Source: Primula veris (lineage: Eukaryota > Streptophyta > Magnoliopsida > Ericales > Primulaceae). Taken from it: a DNA stretch of 64,000 nt. How positions within the stretch are numbered: the first letter of the stretch is position 1; every line of letters begins with the position of its first letter. A program made the position numbers and the translations under genes. Positions 44,895 through 56,004 of the stretch are shown piece by piece. The DNA lies in NCBI GenBank assembly GCA_963682055.1, contig OY821750.1:27226402-27290401 (forward strand), read 5' to 3'. The notes beneath the pieces were generated by a model that was not told the DNA's origin, did no database searches, and saw only the letters and a list, made by a program, of their open reading frames with translations.

Positions 44895-46085
44895 TGTTGA
44901 ACGATGTTCTTCAAATCGATTATTTTAATGATAATAAAAATTGTAAAACATGATAAAAGCTCGTTTTGTGTACTAATCATTTATCGAGTGTATTAAAGGT
45001 TCAAAATAATAAATTGCGTAATTACGAAGTCAATGGTTCAAGCGGAACCTAAATCGGATTTGAAACGAGTTAGTTACGGGGTTTCGAAGTTTGTTGAGAA
45101 AACCGAAACAATTGCGAGAACAAAGAAAACGACTGATCTTGATATAGAAACGATCGATCATTTCAGTAATATTTTCTTCCAGTGAGCTCAACATAAAAAC
45201 GACCGATCGCCAGGCTTAAAACGACCGATCGTTTTTAGTGTGATTTCTTCCAGTGAGCACAGATGAAAAACGACCGATCGTTTTTCAGAAACGACCGATC
45301 GTTTCTGTAGAATTTCAAATTCCAGCTTTTAAGTCTTTCCTGAAAATTGGGCGAACTGCTGAATAACCAGCATTCAATTCAGGCAACAACCAGCAACGGT
45401 TTGAAATTAATTGCTGAAACTTTTCACTCTACAGATAGCCCCAAAGTCTATTGGAGAGATCATCCAAGCATACACAACTTTTAAGCAAATCCTACTAAGA
45501 AATTCTTCAAGCTTATACTTCAAAATTCTCACTTATTATTCATAAATTATTCTCGATTATATTCTCATTATAATCTTATAAACATCGAGATAATATTTGT
45601 TAGTGAGTGATTTATTCAAATCAAACTTGTAAAAGAGTGTATTATAAACTCATTAGTGAGCGATTAATCGGGTAGAAGCTTTTCAAGCAAGTGTAGCTTA
45701 AAAGTTCTAGGCTTTTCTTTCGGGATACTCATTAAGTGAGGGGGAGCTTAATCGGTTGATTAAGCTCGTTAGGTTGTAACCTTGGAACGAGATTCTAGTG
45801 AAACACTCGGTAGTGAAAATACCGAGGAGAGGACGTAGGCGCATTTTTGCCGAACCTCTATAAATCTTGCGTTATTTCTTTCCCTTAACTTTTACTTTTC
45901 GTATTTATCTATCGCTTATATTCATTGCTTGCTTAGATTAATTTAGTGATTATTTGTTAACGAAAGAGTTTAGGTCATAAAAACCACTTATTAACTTAGT
46001 TAATAACCCTTAGATTTCTTTCCGCGAAAAACGTACGAAAACCTTATTCACCCCCCTCTAAGGTTTAGACACCTACGGACCAACA
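44895..46085 (+). mobile_element. Solo LTR (1191 bp) nested in Copia C
   Basis: Begins TGTTGAACGATG and ends GGACCAACA, with TG...CA ends and the TSD CTATT on both sides (44890-44894 and 46086-46090). No internal coding. The CACCCCCCTCTAAGG word near the end is reminiscent of large copia (SIRE-like) LTRs; I offer that only as a guess. It probably arose by recombination between two LTRs of a full element. Confidence 0.9.
45140..45310. repeat. Cluster of ACGACCGATCG motifs in the solo LTR
   Basis: Near-palindromic AAACGACCGATCGTTT-like words occur about five times, along with two copies of TTCTTCCAGTGAGC. This could be a repeated enhancer-like unit of the LTR. Confidence 0.6.
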
Positions 46086-46184
46086 CTATTTAAACTGATG
46101 TAGCTCTTATTAGTAAAATATAATAAAAAATAGAGTTTTCTTCTCTCTAGTTTCTTTTAACGTTTTCCAGTATTTTATCCTACA

Positions 46185-46197
46185 TGGTATCAGAGCC
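46185..46197 (+). promoter_or_regulatory. Primer-binding site of Copia C
   Basis: TGGTATCAGAGCC directly abuts the 5' LTR. It is the standard initiator Met-tRNA site of plant copia elements. Confidence 0.88.
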
Positions 46198-46296
46198 AAA
46201 TGCTAGCCCGTTTGTCTGATGGGCCACCTCCACCCGATTTGTTGATTGTACTTGTTGGGTTTATCGGAAATTGACCAACCCACAAGTGAGGGGGAG

Positions 46297-46428
46297 TGTT
46301 GGAATAGTCCCACATCATTGAGGCATTGATAAAGACAAAGATTAATATATCCCCCTCTCCTTTCCTTACTAATAGTTTCAAAAAAAAAAAAAAAAAAACT
46401 TTTAGTGGGGAATGAATGGGCTTCTACA
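46297..46428 (+). repeat. Second LTR-like module in the Copia C leader
   Basis: Preceded by a purine tract (GTGAGGGGGAG), starting TGTTGGAATAGTCCC and ending GGGCTTCTACA, then TGGTATCGGATGCC, a mutated PBS-like sequence. It contains a run of about 19 A. It resembles PPT-LTR-PBS of a different element. Confidence 0.6.
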
Positions 46429-46466
46429 TGGTATCGGATGCCTAGGTTCTGACCTAGTGATTATCT

Positions 46467-47520
46467 ATGGTTAACCCAACTCCATGGAAAACGGCTTTAA
46501 CCGGTAGCACGAACTCAGCAGCGTCAGGGGAAGGCACTGTGAGTTCGAATATGAACTCTTCAGTCTCATTGAATGTCCTAGATGGGTCCAGTAACTCACT
46601 TCAAGTGAGTGTTTACCGTCTCAATGGAAAAAATTACACGGAATGGTCGCAAACCGTTCGTTTGATTTTGGAAGGTAAGGGGAAGCTTGGATATCTGACA
46701 GGAGAAGTGACAAAACCTGCAGATGGAAATCAGGCTCTCAAGACCTGAAAATCGGAGAACTCTTTGGTTATTGCGTGGTTGGTGAATTCGATGGAACCCG
46801 CAATTGGTAAGCCCTTCATGTTCCTGCCGACGGCCAATGATGTTTGGGAAGCGGTCAAGGATACATATTCTGATTTGAACAATTCCTCACAAATTTTTGG
46901 TTTAAAGTCTAAAATTTGGCGGGCCAAACAAGGTGACCTGGATGTAACCTCCTACTATAACAAGTTGATGACTTGGTGGCAAGAGTTAAACCTCTGTTAT
47001 GATGACGCATGGGAGTGTGCGAATGATAGCATCCGCTTCATGAAACGACAAGAGAATGATCGTGTGTTTATGTTCTTGTCTGGGCTTAACAAGGAGTTAG
47101 ATGACGTGTAGGGGCGTGTTTTAGGAAAAACTCCTCTTCCAATAATTCGTGAGGCCTTTGCAGAAGTTCAGAAAGAGGATGGACGACAAGGTGTGATGCT
47201 TAACACGTCTGTTCTGGCTAATACTTTCCCAGAAGTTGAGAGTTCCGCCCTTGTAACTCGAAATTTTCATGAGGAAATAAAGAAAGACGGTAAGCGATCT
47301 GAACGACCATGGTGCGACCACTGTAAACGTCCGTGGCACACACGTGAAACCTGCTGGAAAATTCATGGCAAGCCTGAAAATTGGAAAAATAAGTCTAGTC
47401 GAGAGGGGCTTGCATTTCAGGTTAGTGTCTCTGGTCAAGAGCAGCAATCTTCTTCTAGTTTGTCTCATTTTACCAAAGAACAGATAGAGCAACTGTACAA
47501 GCTTCTCGAGTCTCAGCAAA
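46467..47520 (+). pseudogene. Copia C gag
   Basis: Starts MVNPTPWKTALTG; the block YRLNGKNYTEWSQTVRLILEG is the copia gag (UBN2-like) core. Stops TGA at 46746-46748 and TAG at 47109-47111 interrupt one continuous frame. A degenerate knuckle CDHCKRPWHTRETC lies near 47317. The TGA sits where Trp would be expected. Confidence 0.85.
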
Positions 47521-48545
47521 GTCCTTATTGTTCTTTAGCTCAAAAAGGTAATTATCCGAAAACAGCTCTCCTTAGTATCAATCATGTAGGTACCTGGATC
47601 ATCGATTCGGGTGCAACCGACCATATGACGGGATCGTCAAACCTGTTTTCTTCGTATATTCCTTGTGCTGGTAATCAAAAAATTAAGATCGCAGATGGCT
47701 CTCTTTCAGCCATTGCAGGAAAAGGTTCTATTGTATACTCTCCATCACTTACTCTTTACGATGTCCTTCATGTTCCTAAACTTTCTTACAATCTTTTATC
47801 TGTCAGTAAACTCGCCCGTGATCAAAACTCTCAAACTATATTTTTCCCAACTCATTGTGTTTTTCAGGATATGACATCGGGGAGGATGATTGGCAGTGCT
47901 AAGCAAAGTGGAGGCCTCTATTTCTTCGACAATGGATCTGAGTGAATGCATCAATCTCAACGAATAAGTTCCTGTTTTAAATCTATTTCTCTTTCAGATA
48001 GTAATATTATGTTATGGCATTTAAGATTAAGCCACCCAAGTTTCAAATATTTAAAACATTTGTTTCCTAAGTTATTTGGCAATAAAGACCCATCCTTGTT
48101 TCATTGTGAAGTATGTGAAATTGCAAAACACCATCGTACTTTTTTTCCTTCACAACCATATAAACCGTCAAAGCCTTTTACTATAGTTCACAGTGATGTT
48201 TGGGGTCCTAATAAAATAAGTAGAACTTCTAAAAAGAGATGGTTCGTCACATTTACGGATGATCATACTCGACTTTGCTGGGTGTACTTATTAAAAGAAA
48301 AATCAGAGGTAGAACATGTGTTTAAAAGCTTTTACAATATGGTGCAGACCCAATTTCAAACTAACATACAAGTTTTCAGAAGTGATAATGGAAAAGAGTT
48401 TTTTAACTCGATTTTGGAAAACTTTTTTCTTGAAAAAGGTATAGTTCATCACAGTTCTTGCAATAATACACCGCAACAAAACGGTGTTGCAGAAAGAAAA
48501 AATAAACATTTGTTGAGTGACTCGTGCGCTACTTTTTGCAACTAA
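47521..48545 (+). pseudogene. Copia C protease and integrase
   Basis: The protease site is WIIDSGATDHMTG. A pre-integrase zinc region (HLRLSH...CEVCEIAKHHR) and the integrase core follow, with Asp in VHSDVWGP, Asp in FRSDNGKEF and Glu in PQQNGVAER. There is a TGA at 47943-47945 between the two and a frameshift near 48515. Confidence 0.88.
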
Positions 48546-49593
48546 AGTGCCTAAGTATCTGTGGGGAGAGGCTGTTTTAACCACTGCGTATTTAATAAAT
48601 AGAATGCCCTCAAGAGTTTTACAATTTCAAACTCCTTTTCATGTTTTCAAAAACTGTTTTCCGGCTTCTAGACTTTCTGCTAATCTACCTTTAAAGATAT
48701 TTGGTTGTATAGCCTTTGTTCATGAACATAAAACAACTGGAAAACTTGAACCTAGAGCTATAAAATGTGTTTTCGTTGGTTACTCCCCAACTCAAAGAGG
48801 CTATAAATGTTTTGATCCCATACTGAAGAAATTTTTTGTCACACTGGATGTCACATTTTTTGAAAAAAAACCTTTTTTCAAGGACATTAATCTTCAGGGG
48901 GAGAATTATAAAGAAGATTCATTTATCAACTCTGGTGATGTTTTTCTCTTAACTGATGTTTTTTTCTCACAAGATTCTATGCTTAATACTTCTGCACCTA
49001 CAGAGAATGGCCAAGACTCCTTCATTGAAACTCCTCTTACTGTGAGTGATGTTTCGTTGGAGTCCAGGCCTACATTACAAAATCAAAATGAAAATCAAAA
49101 TTCAGAAAAAAAAGTTATAGAAATTGTAACTACAGAACAACCTACTATAATAGTACAACATAATAATTCTGTAGAAGAAACAAATAATAGATTCCAGGAA
49201 GGTGACCGAACTTGGAAAGGGAATGTCTTCTTGAGGAAAAACAATAAGAAGAAGAAAGACGAGTCGACTCTACAGCACTGCCATGATTCCGAACCAAGGA
49301 CAAATCAAGAATATGAGTCTGTTATAGGTAACTCTCTCCCTCTTTATAACAGTCGGTCCGAATCTAGCGATTCTGACATTCCTATAGCTGAAGGTAAAGG
49401 AAAAAGATCTAGTACTAGTCATCCTTTGTCTAGTTATGTTTCATACTCGAAACTGTCTTCATCCTTTATGGCTTTTACCTCTCAGTTATCTAGTGTAGAA
49501 ATTCCTAAAAATGTACATGATGCTCTAAAAGTTCCGAAGTGGAAGGAAGCAGTGCTTGAAGAGATGCGAGCTCTTGAAAAGAACAAGACTTGA
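48517..49593 (+). pseudogene. Copia C integrase C-terminus and linker
   Basis: Runs in a shifted frame from the integrase core: WGEAVLTTAYLINRMPS, then FGCIAFVHEH and the VFVGYSPTQRGYKCFDP block. A long charged linker follows to the RT. It stops at TGA 49591-49593 within a conserved NKTWS-like block where Trp is usual. Confidence 0.85.
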
Positions 49594-49605
49594 AGTGTTG
49601 AACTA

Positions 49606-51034
49606 TTGCCGAAAGGGAAGACTACTGTGGTTTGTAAATGGGTTTTTACTGTGAAGTACAACTCTGATGGCTCAGTGGAGAGATACAAGGCTAGATTGGT
49701 GGCGAAAGGATTCACTCAGACATATGACATTGATTACTCCGAGACTTTTGCTCCTGTTGCAAAATTAAACACTATGAGAGTACTGTTGTCTATTGCAACT
49801 AATCTGGATTGGTCGTTGCAACAGCTAGATGTGAAAATGCCTTTCTCAACGGTGACTTAGAGGAAGAATTATACATGGATAGTCCACCTGGCTTTGAAGG
49901 AAATTTTGGCTCACGAGTATGTAAGCTAAAGAAGTCTTTGTATGGTCTTAAACAGTCTCCAAGAGCTTGATTTGAGAAATTCACTCAATCGGTTAGAAGA
50001 TAAGGATATTCTCAAGGACAAACGGATCACACATTGTTTTTCAAATTCTTGTCTGAAAGCAAGGTTCTATACTAATAGTCTATATTGATGATATAATTCT
50101 GACGGGTGATGATGTGATTGAGATGGAGAGATTAAAAAGAAACCTTGCGTCAAAATTTGAAATCAAGGATTTGGGAGCGCTTAGATATTTTCTTGACATG
50201 GAAGTTGCTCGTTCAAAGAATGGCATTGTCGTATCGCAACGAAAATATATTCTTGATTTGTTGAAGGAAACTGGTATGAGTGGTTGCAGACCAGCTGAAA
50301 CTCCAATGGATCCCAATGTGAAACTATGGGAAAAAGGACGTGTTCTCGTTGATACTAGTAGATACCAGAGGTTGGTCGGAAAGTTAATATATTTATCACA
50401 TACTCGGCCGGATATTGCTTTTTCAGTCAGTGTTGTTAGTCAATTCATGCATGCACCTTATGAAGAACACCTTGAGGCCGTCTACCGAATTTTGAGATAT
50501 TTGAAGTCTACTCCGGGAAAAAGACTGTTTTTTAAAAAAACAAATCAAAGAAACGTTGAAGTGTTTACTGATGCCGATTGGGCAGGTTCGGTGAGTGACA
50601 GGAGATCGACATCAGGGTATTGCACCTTCGTGTGGGGAAACTTGGTTACGTGGCGAAGCAAGAAGCAAACTGTCGTGGCAAGAAGTAGTGCTGAAGCTGA
50701 GTTTTGAGCGATGGCCCACGGGATTTGTGAGGTATTGTGGATACATAGAATCCTTAAAGAACTCAAGACAACTTTGAAACTGCCCCTAAGATTGTACTGC
50801 GATAACAAGGCTGCAATAAGTATCTCTCACAATCCTGTCCAACATGATAGAACGAAGCACATTGAGATTGATAGACACTTCATTAAAGAGAAACTTGAAA
50901 CTGGGATTATTTGCTTACCGTTTGTGCCTTCTAGCCAGCAAACGGCCGACATCTTAACTAAGGGACTTGCAAGACATATTTTTGAACATTTCGTAAGCAA
51001 GTTAGGCTTGATTAATATCTATGCGCCAACTTGA
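49606..51034 (+). pseudogene. Copia C reverse transcriptase and RNase H
   Basis: RT starts at CKWVFTVKYNSDGSVERYKA; a one-base loss in an A run near 49840 breaks the first catalytic block. 49861-50113 has several stops and shifts, including a TGA at 49968-49970 for a conserved Trp, and the YIDDI region falls here. The frame recovers from 50114 through the RNase H region (FTDADWAGSVSDRRSTSGYC), with a TGA at 50705-50707, and ends near 51034. Confidence 0.88.
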
Positions 51035-51041
51035 CGGGGAG

Positions 51042-51256
51042 TGTAGAAAAGTTAGGAAATTAATCTGATCTGTATGGGATCAGAGTTCAAATTTGAATAT
51101 TAATTTTTCTGTTTTATCTTATCTCCTCACTTTTAGGAGTATAAGCTTGTATACTTTCTATTTAAACTGATGTAGCTCTTATCAGTAAAATATAATAAAA
51201 AAGAGAGTTTTCTTCTCTCTAGTTTCTTTTCACGTTTTCCAGTATTTTCTCCTACA
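51042..51256 (+). repeat. 3' LTR of Copia C
   Basis: 215 bp, TGTAGAAAAG to TCCTACA, uninterrupted. It gives the reference for locating the insertion in the 5' LTR. Confidence 0.95.
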
Positions 51257-51261
51257 GAAAC

Positions 51262-52416
51262 CAATCTTGATCCTTGCCTAGAAAAACTATTTTGTATAAT
51301 GTTCCTCAACTCTTATGTTATTATTTGAAATTAATGCAAAGAGACCTTGTATGAAGTCTGTAGAGATACTCTAATCATTCATCTTGTTATGGCTTTTCCT
51401 GTGGTTTCGATCGGAATTATTTGACTAATCTTGTGCTTCATCTGTGGCCTTCTTTTCTTATAACTTGAGAATTACCTCACTCGGCATTATCTTTGTCATA
51501 AAGTTGCAAACACATTGAGTTTTACCCACCGAAACTAGGGAGTAGGGGCTCTTCTAAAGATCACATAATGACATGAAACTCAATAAGAGATAATCGAATG
51601 AGAACCGGAGAACAACCAGTAAAAGTCATGACCATGAAAGATCTTTGATTGCTTAGTCATAAGTTATTGATTCTAATCTACAATTAGCAAAGCTATTTTG
51701 AATCGATAATAACTGAAATAAATGGGGCAAAGACATTTTTGCATATGAGATCTATAATCCCAACTCCCAAGTGTGTTATCTTTTTAGGCTGTTGTAATTA
51801 TACAGTTGAGGTTTTTTTTTTTCCGTATGTTCAGTGTTTACGCATATTTTAGGAACTTTGTAAATTTAGTAGGATAAGTTCCCGATCTAATATATCGGTC
51901 ATGAAGTAATCGTTCAATGGTTATGAGATTTATTTTAACTTATATTTTCGGTCTTCCATAAGAACATCAGAACGCTCAATGAAGGTTTTTGAAAAATGCT
52001 GCAAATTATTTTTGAAAAATTGATGTGCAGTTTTTCCACCCCTAGTTAACAGTTTGCTCCTCAAGCGCAAAAACCACATGTAATTTTTTTCTAAAAAGTC
52101 ACCAACTCTAAAATATTTATTGATTTTCAAACTAAAAGTGACTAAAAAACCCCACAAAGATTACAAGGAGCATAAAGTAAAAGTTTGGGTCTCAATTGAC
52201 AAGAACTTAAAAAGCTGGCGCAGCAGCAAAACAATTAAAAAAAAAGGACTAACAGCAAAAAAGCTTAAAGAAACTTGGACTTTATCCAGCAGGTACTTAC
52301 GAGCTATATAGTGTTTTTAGCCAAATTATACCTCTACAATGAAACATAAACATTGAACAAGAAAGATGTATTTTCAGTAACACAGAAACATTATTCAAAC
52401 TCTTTATCTCTCAAGT
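51262..52416. other. Intergenic between Copia C and the B3 pseudogene
   Basis: AT-rich; I see no gene or repeat in it. The 3' part probably includes the old promoter of the B3 gene. Confidence 0.4.
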
Positions 52417-54021
52417 ATGGGCAAAGAACCAAAAGAGTTGCCTAAAAAGATGAGGAATGTATGTAATTCTTCAACATCATCAGCAAGAGCTAAACAAATA
52501 AGGTTTTCCATGGTCTATAATCCGGATCAGAGCTCTCAACAGCTGGTATTTTTTTTTTCATAACATTAAACTCACTAAAAACTGGCCATTTTACTGGGTT
52601 CTTACTTAATTTAGGAAGCTTGCATGTTTTTGTAGTTTTTTTATAGCTAAGGTTTTTTTCTGACATTTATTATGTTAGCAGTTTTACTATTAACTAAACA
52701 ATGTAGTGCCTTTGATTTGTTAGATAACGTGACTTCAGCTAGCTAAACAATGATTTGCGTTGATATAATTTAATTGTGAGAGAAGCACATAGAAATGTTT
52801 GATTATAGTTTTTAAGTTCATATTTTTGTTTATGTTTTCTTAACCTTTTTCTGAAGATGAATGTTTTCTTAGATTTTTCTGTATATGGCTGGTCACCTAG
52901 CTAATGTTTTTTAGCCTGGCAAGACCAGAAGATTTGAGTTAAATGAGACCAGTTATTTCTAGGCTAGCATATATTGCTTATGACAACAGGCCTAAAAGTT
53001 CCCTTAATACATAGAAAAGGTACTTTTGCTCAACTCAAATTTTTCTCACTAGATTGTGAGTTTGATTTCTCTTGGACTTGTGTTCAGTGAATTGTTTAAA
53101 GAAAAACAGAAACGGTTGCCTCTTTATTTTTGTGAAATTTATTTTTGTGAAATTTATTTTAACAGATATACTTTTAACTGAACAATTCAGTGCCTTGAAA
53201 CTTAACTACGAGGGCTTCAATTAGCTGAAAATTTGACTAACTGGTTCAATTATCAATTGTGCCTTTTCCTGTTTGCCAACATATGTTACAAAACCATATT
53301 TCAGAATGAGTAGAGCAAAGCAAAGAAGAACCGAGTTCTTAACACTTTGCGCTTGAAGGAAGATGCATTTGCAAGTAAATGATTCTCAAAACAACCACCT
53401 AGACTGTAATCCTGGTATACAGTATACACCAACAATTACATTGGTATATATTATCATTGTAAAAACTGGAGACGAGCAAAGATTGGATTATATATATTTT
53501 CGTCAAGGTCCCATGGAATAATGTTACACAGTAATTAAGACTGAGATTCATGGCTAGGTATTACAGGAAAATTTTGCACTTGTTTTCCAAATCCCGAGTT
53601 AGTTTTTTATAGTCTAATTTATGACAGGAGTTATTTATTTTTTCTGTAACCGTTTTTTATTATTCCCTTTATAGGAACTCCCATCAGAATTCGTGAAAAG
53701 ATTCAGTTATGTCACATCTAAGACATCTGCACTTCGGTGTTGTGGAGAGAACATGGTCGGTTGGCGTGGTAAAAGTTGGTAACACATTGTTTTTCAGAAA
53801 AGGTTGGATTGATTTTGTTAATGATAATTTTCTCGACTCTGGAGATTTTTTGGTTTTTAGCTACTCTTGGTTTGCAAGATTTAATATCAAAATATATGGA
53901 CAAAGTACTTTCGAAAAAGATTACGACTTAATAAAACTAGTATCCAAATGGAGGAGGAGAAAGTACAAAATAGAGAAAATATAATTATTTTGAGTGAAGA
54001 TGACTACGAGGGTCAATCGAG

Positions 54022-54639
54022 TCCTGAAAATAGTGAAAGTTCTGATGAAATGGCAGACAAGGATGAAAGTTCTGAGTATAGTTCAAATTCTCATGAAAAA
54101 CAAAAGAAAAAACGTGGTAAGAATCAAACTCTCAAACACTAGATACATAGTGTAACTCAATTTTTTCTCTCTTTTTCCTACCTGTAAACATGTCGTATTT
54201 TTCAGAAAAGAAAAACTGTTCTGAGTACAAAAGGCCCCATAGAGCTCAAAATGTAGATGAGCTAAATGTTTTGAGTGACGATGACTATGAGGATCCATTA
54301 ATTTCTTGTGAAAATAGTGATGAGGACGAGTCCTGAAAATAGTGAAAGTTCTGATGAAATGGCAGACAAGGATGAAAGTTCTGAGTATAGTTCAAATTCT
54401 CATGAAAAACAAAAGAAAAAACGTGGTAAGAATCAAACTCTCAAACACTAGATACATAGTGTAACTCAATTTTTTCTCTCTTTTTCCTACCTGTAAACAT
54501 GTCGTATTTTTCAGAAAAGAAAAACTGTTCTGAGTACAAAAAACGCCATAGAGCTCAAAATGTTTTGAGTGACGATGACTATGAGGATCCATTAATTTCT
54601 TGTGAAAATAGTGATTGAGGACGAGGATGAAATTTCTGA
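54022..54639 (+). repeat. 309-bp tandem duplication inside the B3 pseudogene
   Basis: The unit from TCCTGAAAATAG at 54022 recurs at 54331. Each unit holds the end of one acidic exon, a short intron (GTAAGAATC...TTTTTCAG, 89 bp in copy 1) and the start of the next exon (KNCSEYK-type). Copy 2 differs by a 15-base loss, a few substitutions and one extra T. The junction shows CGAG microhomology and moves the exon out of frame to a TGA. Confidence 0.92.
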
Positions 54640-54782
54640 GTATAGTTCAAGTACTCTGGAAAAAAAAACATGGTAAGAATTAAACTCTCAAATACTAGAT
54701 ACATAAAGCAACTCAATTTTCTCTCTCTTTTACCTTCCTGACCTGTCATAATTTTTCAAGAAAGAGAAAGTGTACCGAAGAC

Positions 54783-54952
54783 CAGTGGCGGAGCCAGGAT
54801 CAGTAGATAGGGGTTGTATTTTAAAATTTCAATATGGGAGGTTAAATAGCTATTTTTTGTTAAAAAATTTTTGTTTGCACTATAAAAAATTATTTTTTTG
54901 AAAATATGAGGGGCTGTAGCTCCTGCCAGTCCCCACCTAGCTCCTCCCCTGC
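54783..54952. mobile_element. hAT MITE in exon 4 of the B3 pseudogene
   Basis: 170 bp with ends CAGTGGCGGAGCCAGG and CCTAGCTCCTCCCCTG. The 8-bp flanks CCGAAGAC (54775-54782) and CCGGGGAC (54953-54960) agree at 6 of 8. Leaving it out restores a continuous KRKCTED...SKRPRVHG reading of the linker. Confidence 0.75.
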
Positions 54953-56004
54953 CGGGGACAGCAAACGTCCAAGAGTTCATGGCAAACCAAAACATAGGGT
55001 TTGAAATAGAGCTGAAATTAAAAATGGAGTTCCAGATATACCTTACGTACCAAAGTTTCCGCACTTCAAATTGGGCATAACACCAAAATATATGTGTGCA
55101 CCACTGGTATGTTGTCAACCTAATTTAATTACTGCTGCACTGTAAAATGATTGAGTTTATGCAATACCATGTGACCTTGAATGTCCTATTACTCTGATTC
55201 GTAATTGGAATGCCACTATGGAAAACAGTTGGTTATCAAGATAGATACATTATTAGAAGAATGTTTGCGTTTAGATGAATCTTGCGCAAAACCAGCATCT
55301 GTACAACTGATGGCCTCTATACACTGCATCATAAGCATAACCTATTGTGGCCTCCTTACAGAGGAAAAATATGCATCCATAGGGATGACAAATATGTGGA
55401 ATATGAGATGAACTTTGCGTCTTGACGGGTAAAAGTTTTTTTTTGTTTTTTGGGTAGGGTCGATTACTAAATAATAATGGAAATCGGCTGAAAGTCTAGT
55501 TCAAAAGTGTGGGCCAAAACAAAAGCAAAATTGGTCTAATTATTCCATCCAATGAATGTGTATAAAAAAATTCCCTCTTTTGGGCAGCTTTAGTTAGTAA
55601 ACTTAAATAAGGGTTTGTCGTCCATACTAAGATTTTGCAAAACAGCGTTTGTGTATGACAAACATGCTTCAAATTACTGCAGAATGTTCCCAGCCCTTTT
55701 GCAAGGAAGCATATGAAACCTGGTAGGCTGGTAGCAAAATAAGAATCGGTCTTTATCATGCCAACAAGTCATGGCTTGTGACTCTAATAACCTATGGAGA
55801 GAGAGGCTATTGCAAGATTTTGAAGGGTTGGTGTGAATTTGTGAGGGAAACCAATATTAAAGTAGGCAATATTTGTATATTTGAGCTTATTGATGTGGAT
55901 AGTTTCACGTTCAAAGTTTCCATCTTCGAAGTCCCAATGAGCCCGTAATTGATCAGTCTGAAGAACATGTACTCAGTGACATTGTTATTATTTCAAGTGA
56001 CTGA

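Larger units (their letters stand above)
44774..46184 (+). repeat. 5' LTR of Copia C, interrupted
   Basis: LTR sequence at 44774-44894 and 46091-46184. The break holds a solo LTR plus one extra copy of CTATT. The reconstructed length (215 bp) equals the 3' LTR. Confidence 0.93.
44774..51256 (+). mobile_element. Copia retrotransposon C, near-complete, with nested solo LTR
   Basis: TSD GAAAC at 44769-44773 and 51257-51261. The 215-bp LTRs (the 5' one split by a 1191-bp solo LTR) start TGTAGAAAAG and end TCCTACA. PBS TGGTATCAGAGCC at 46185, the initiator Met-tRNA type. PPT-like GACGGGGAG before the 3' LTR. Gag, protease, integrase, RT and RNase H follow in copia order. The LTRs differ at 7 of 215 positions by eye, so it is younger than Copia B. 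Six stop codons and at least three small frameshifts inactivate gag-pol. Confidence 0.95.
52417..56004 (+). pseudogene. REM-type B3 gene with two B3 domains, disrupted
   Basis: B3 proteins of the REM class bind DNA in plant nuclei. Exon 1 is 52417-52545 (MGKEPKELPKKM...NPDQSSQQL, donor GTATTT). Exon 2 starts at 53675 (ELPSEFVKRFSYVTSKTSALR), completing the first B3 opening. One extra T near 53739 shifts frame into RTWSVGVVKVGNTLFFRKGW, and a one-base loss near 53947 restores the original frame for an acidic linker (ENIIILSEDDYEG). The linker exons are tandemly duplicated (54022-54639). Exon 4 (about 54761-55106) holds an hAT MITE, a TGA and FPHFKLGITPKYMCAPL. Around 55690-55940 are the second B3 parts (PFARKHMKPGRLVAK, YGERGYCKILKGWCEFVRE, VGNICIFELIDVDSF) in changing frames. 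The acidic tail ends at 56002-56004. Assembly errors could explain single shifts but not all of them. Confidence 0.82.

Noticed and set aside
55205..55411. 68-codon open frame beginning MECHYGKQ
   Set aside because: No recognisable domain and it does not fit the B3 reading frame around it; probably intron or spacer of the pseudogene.
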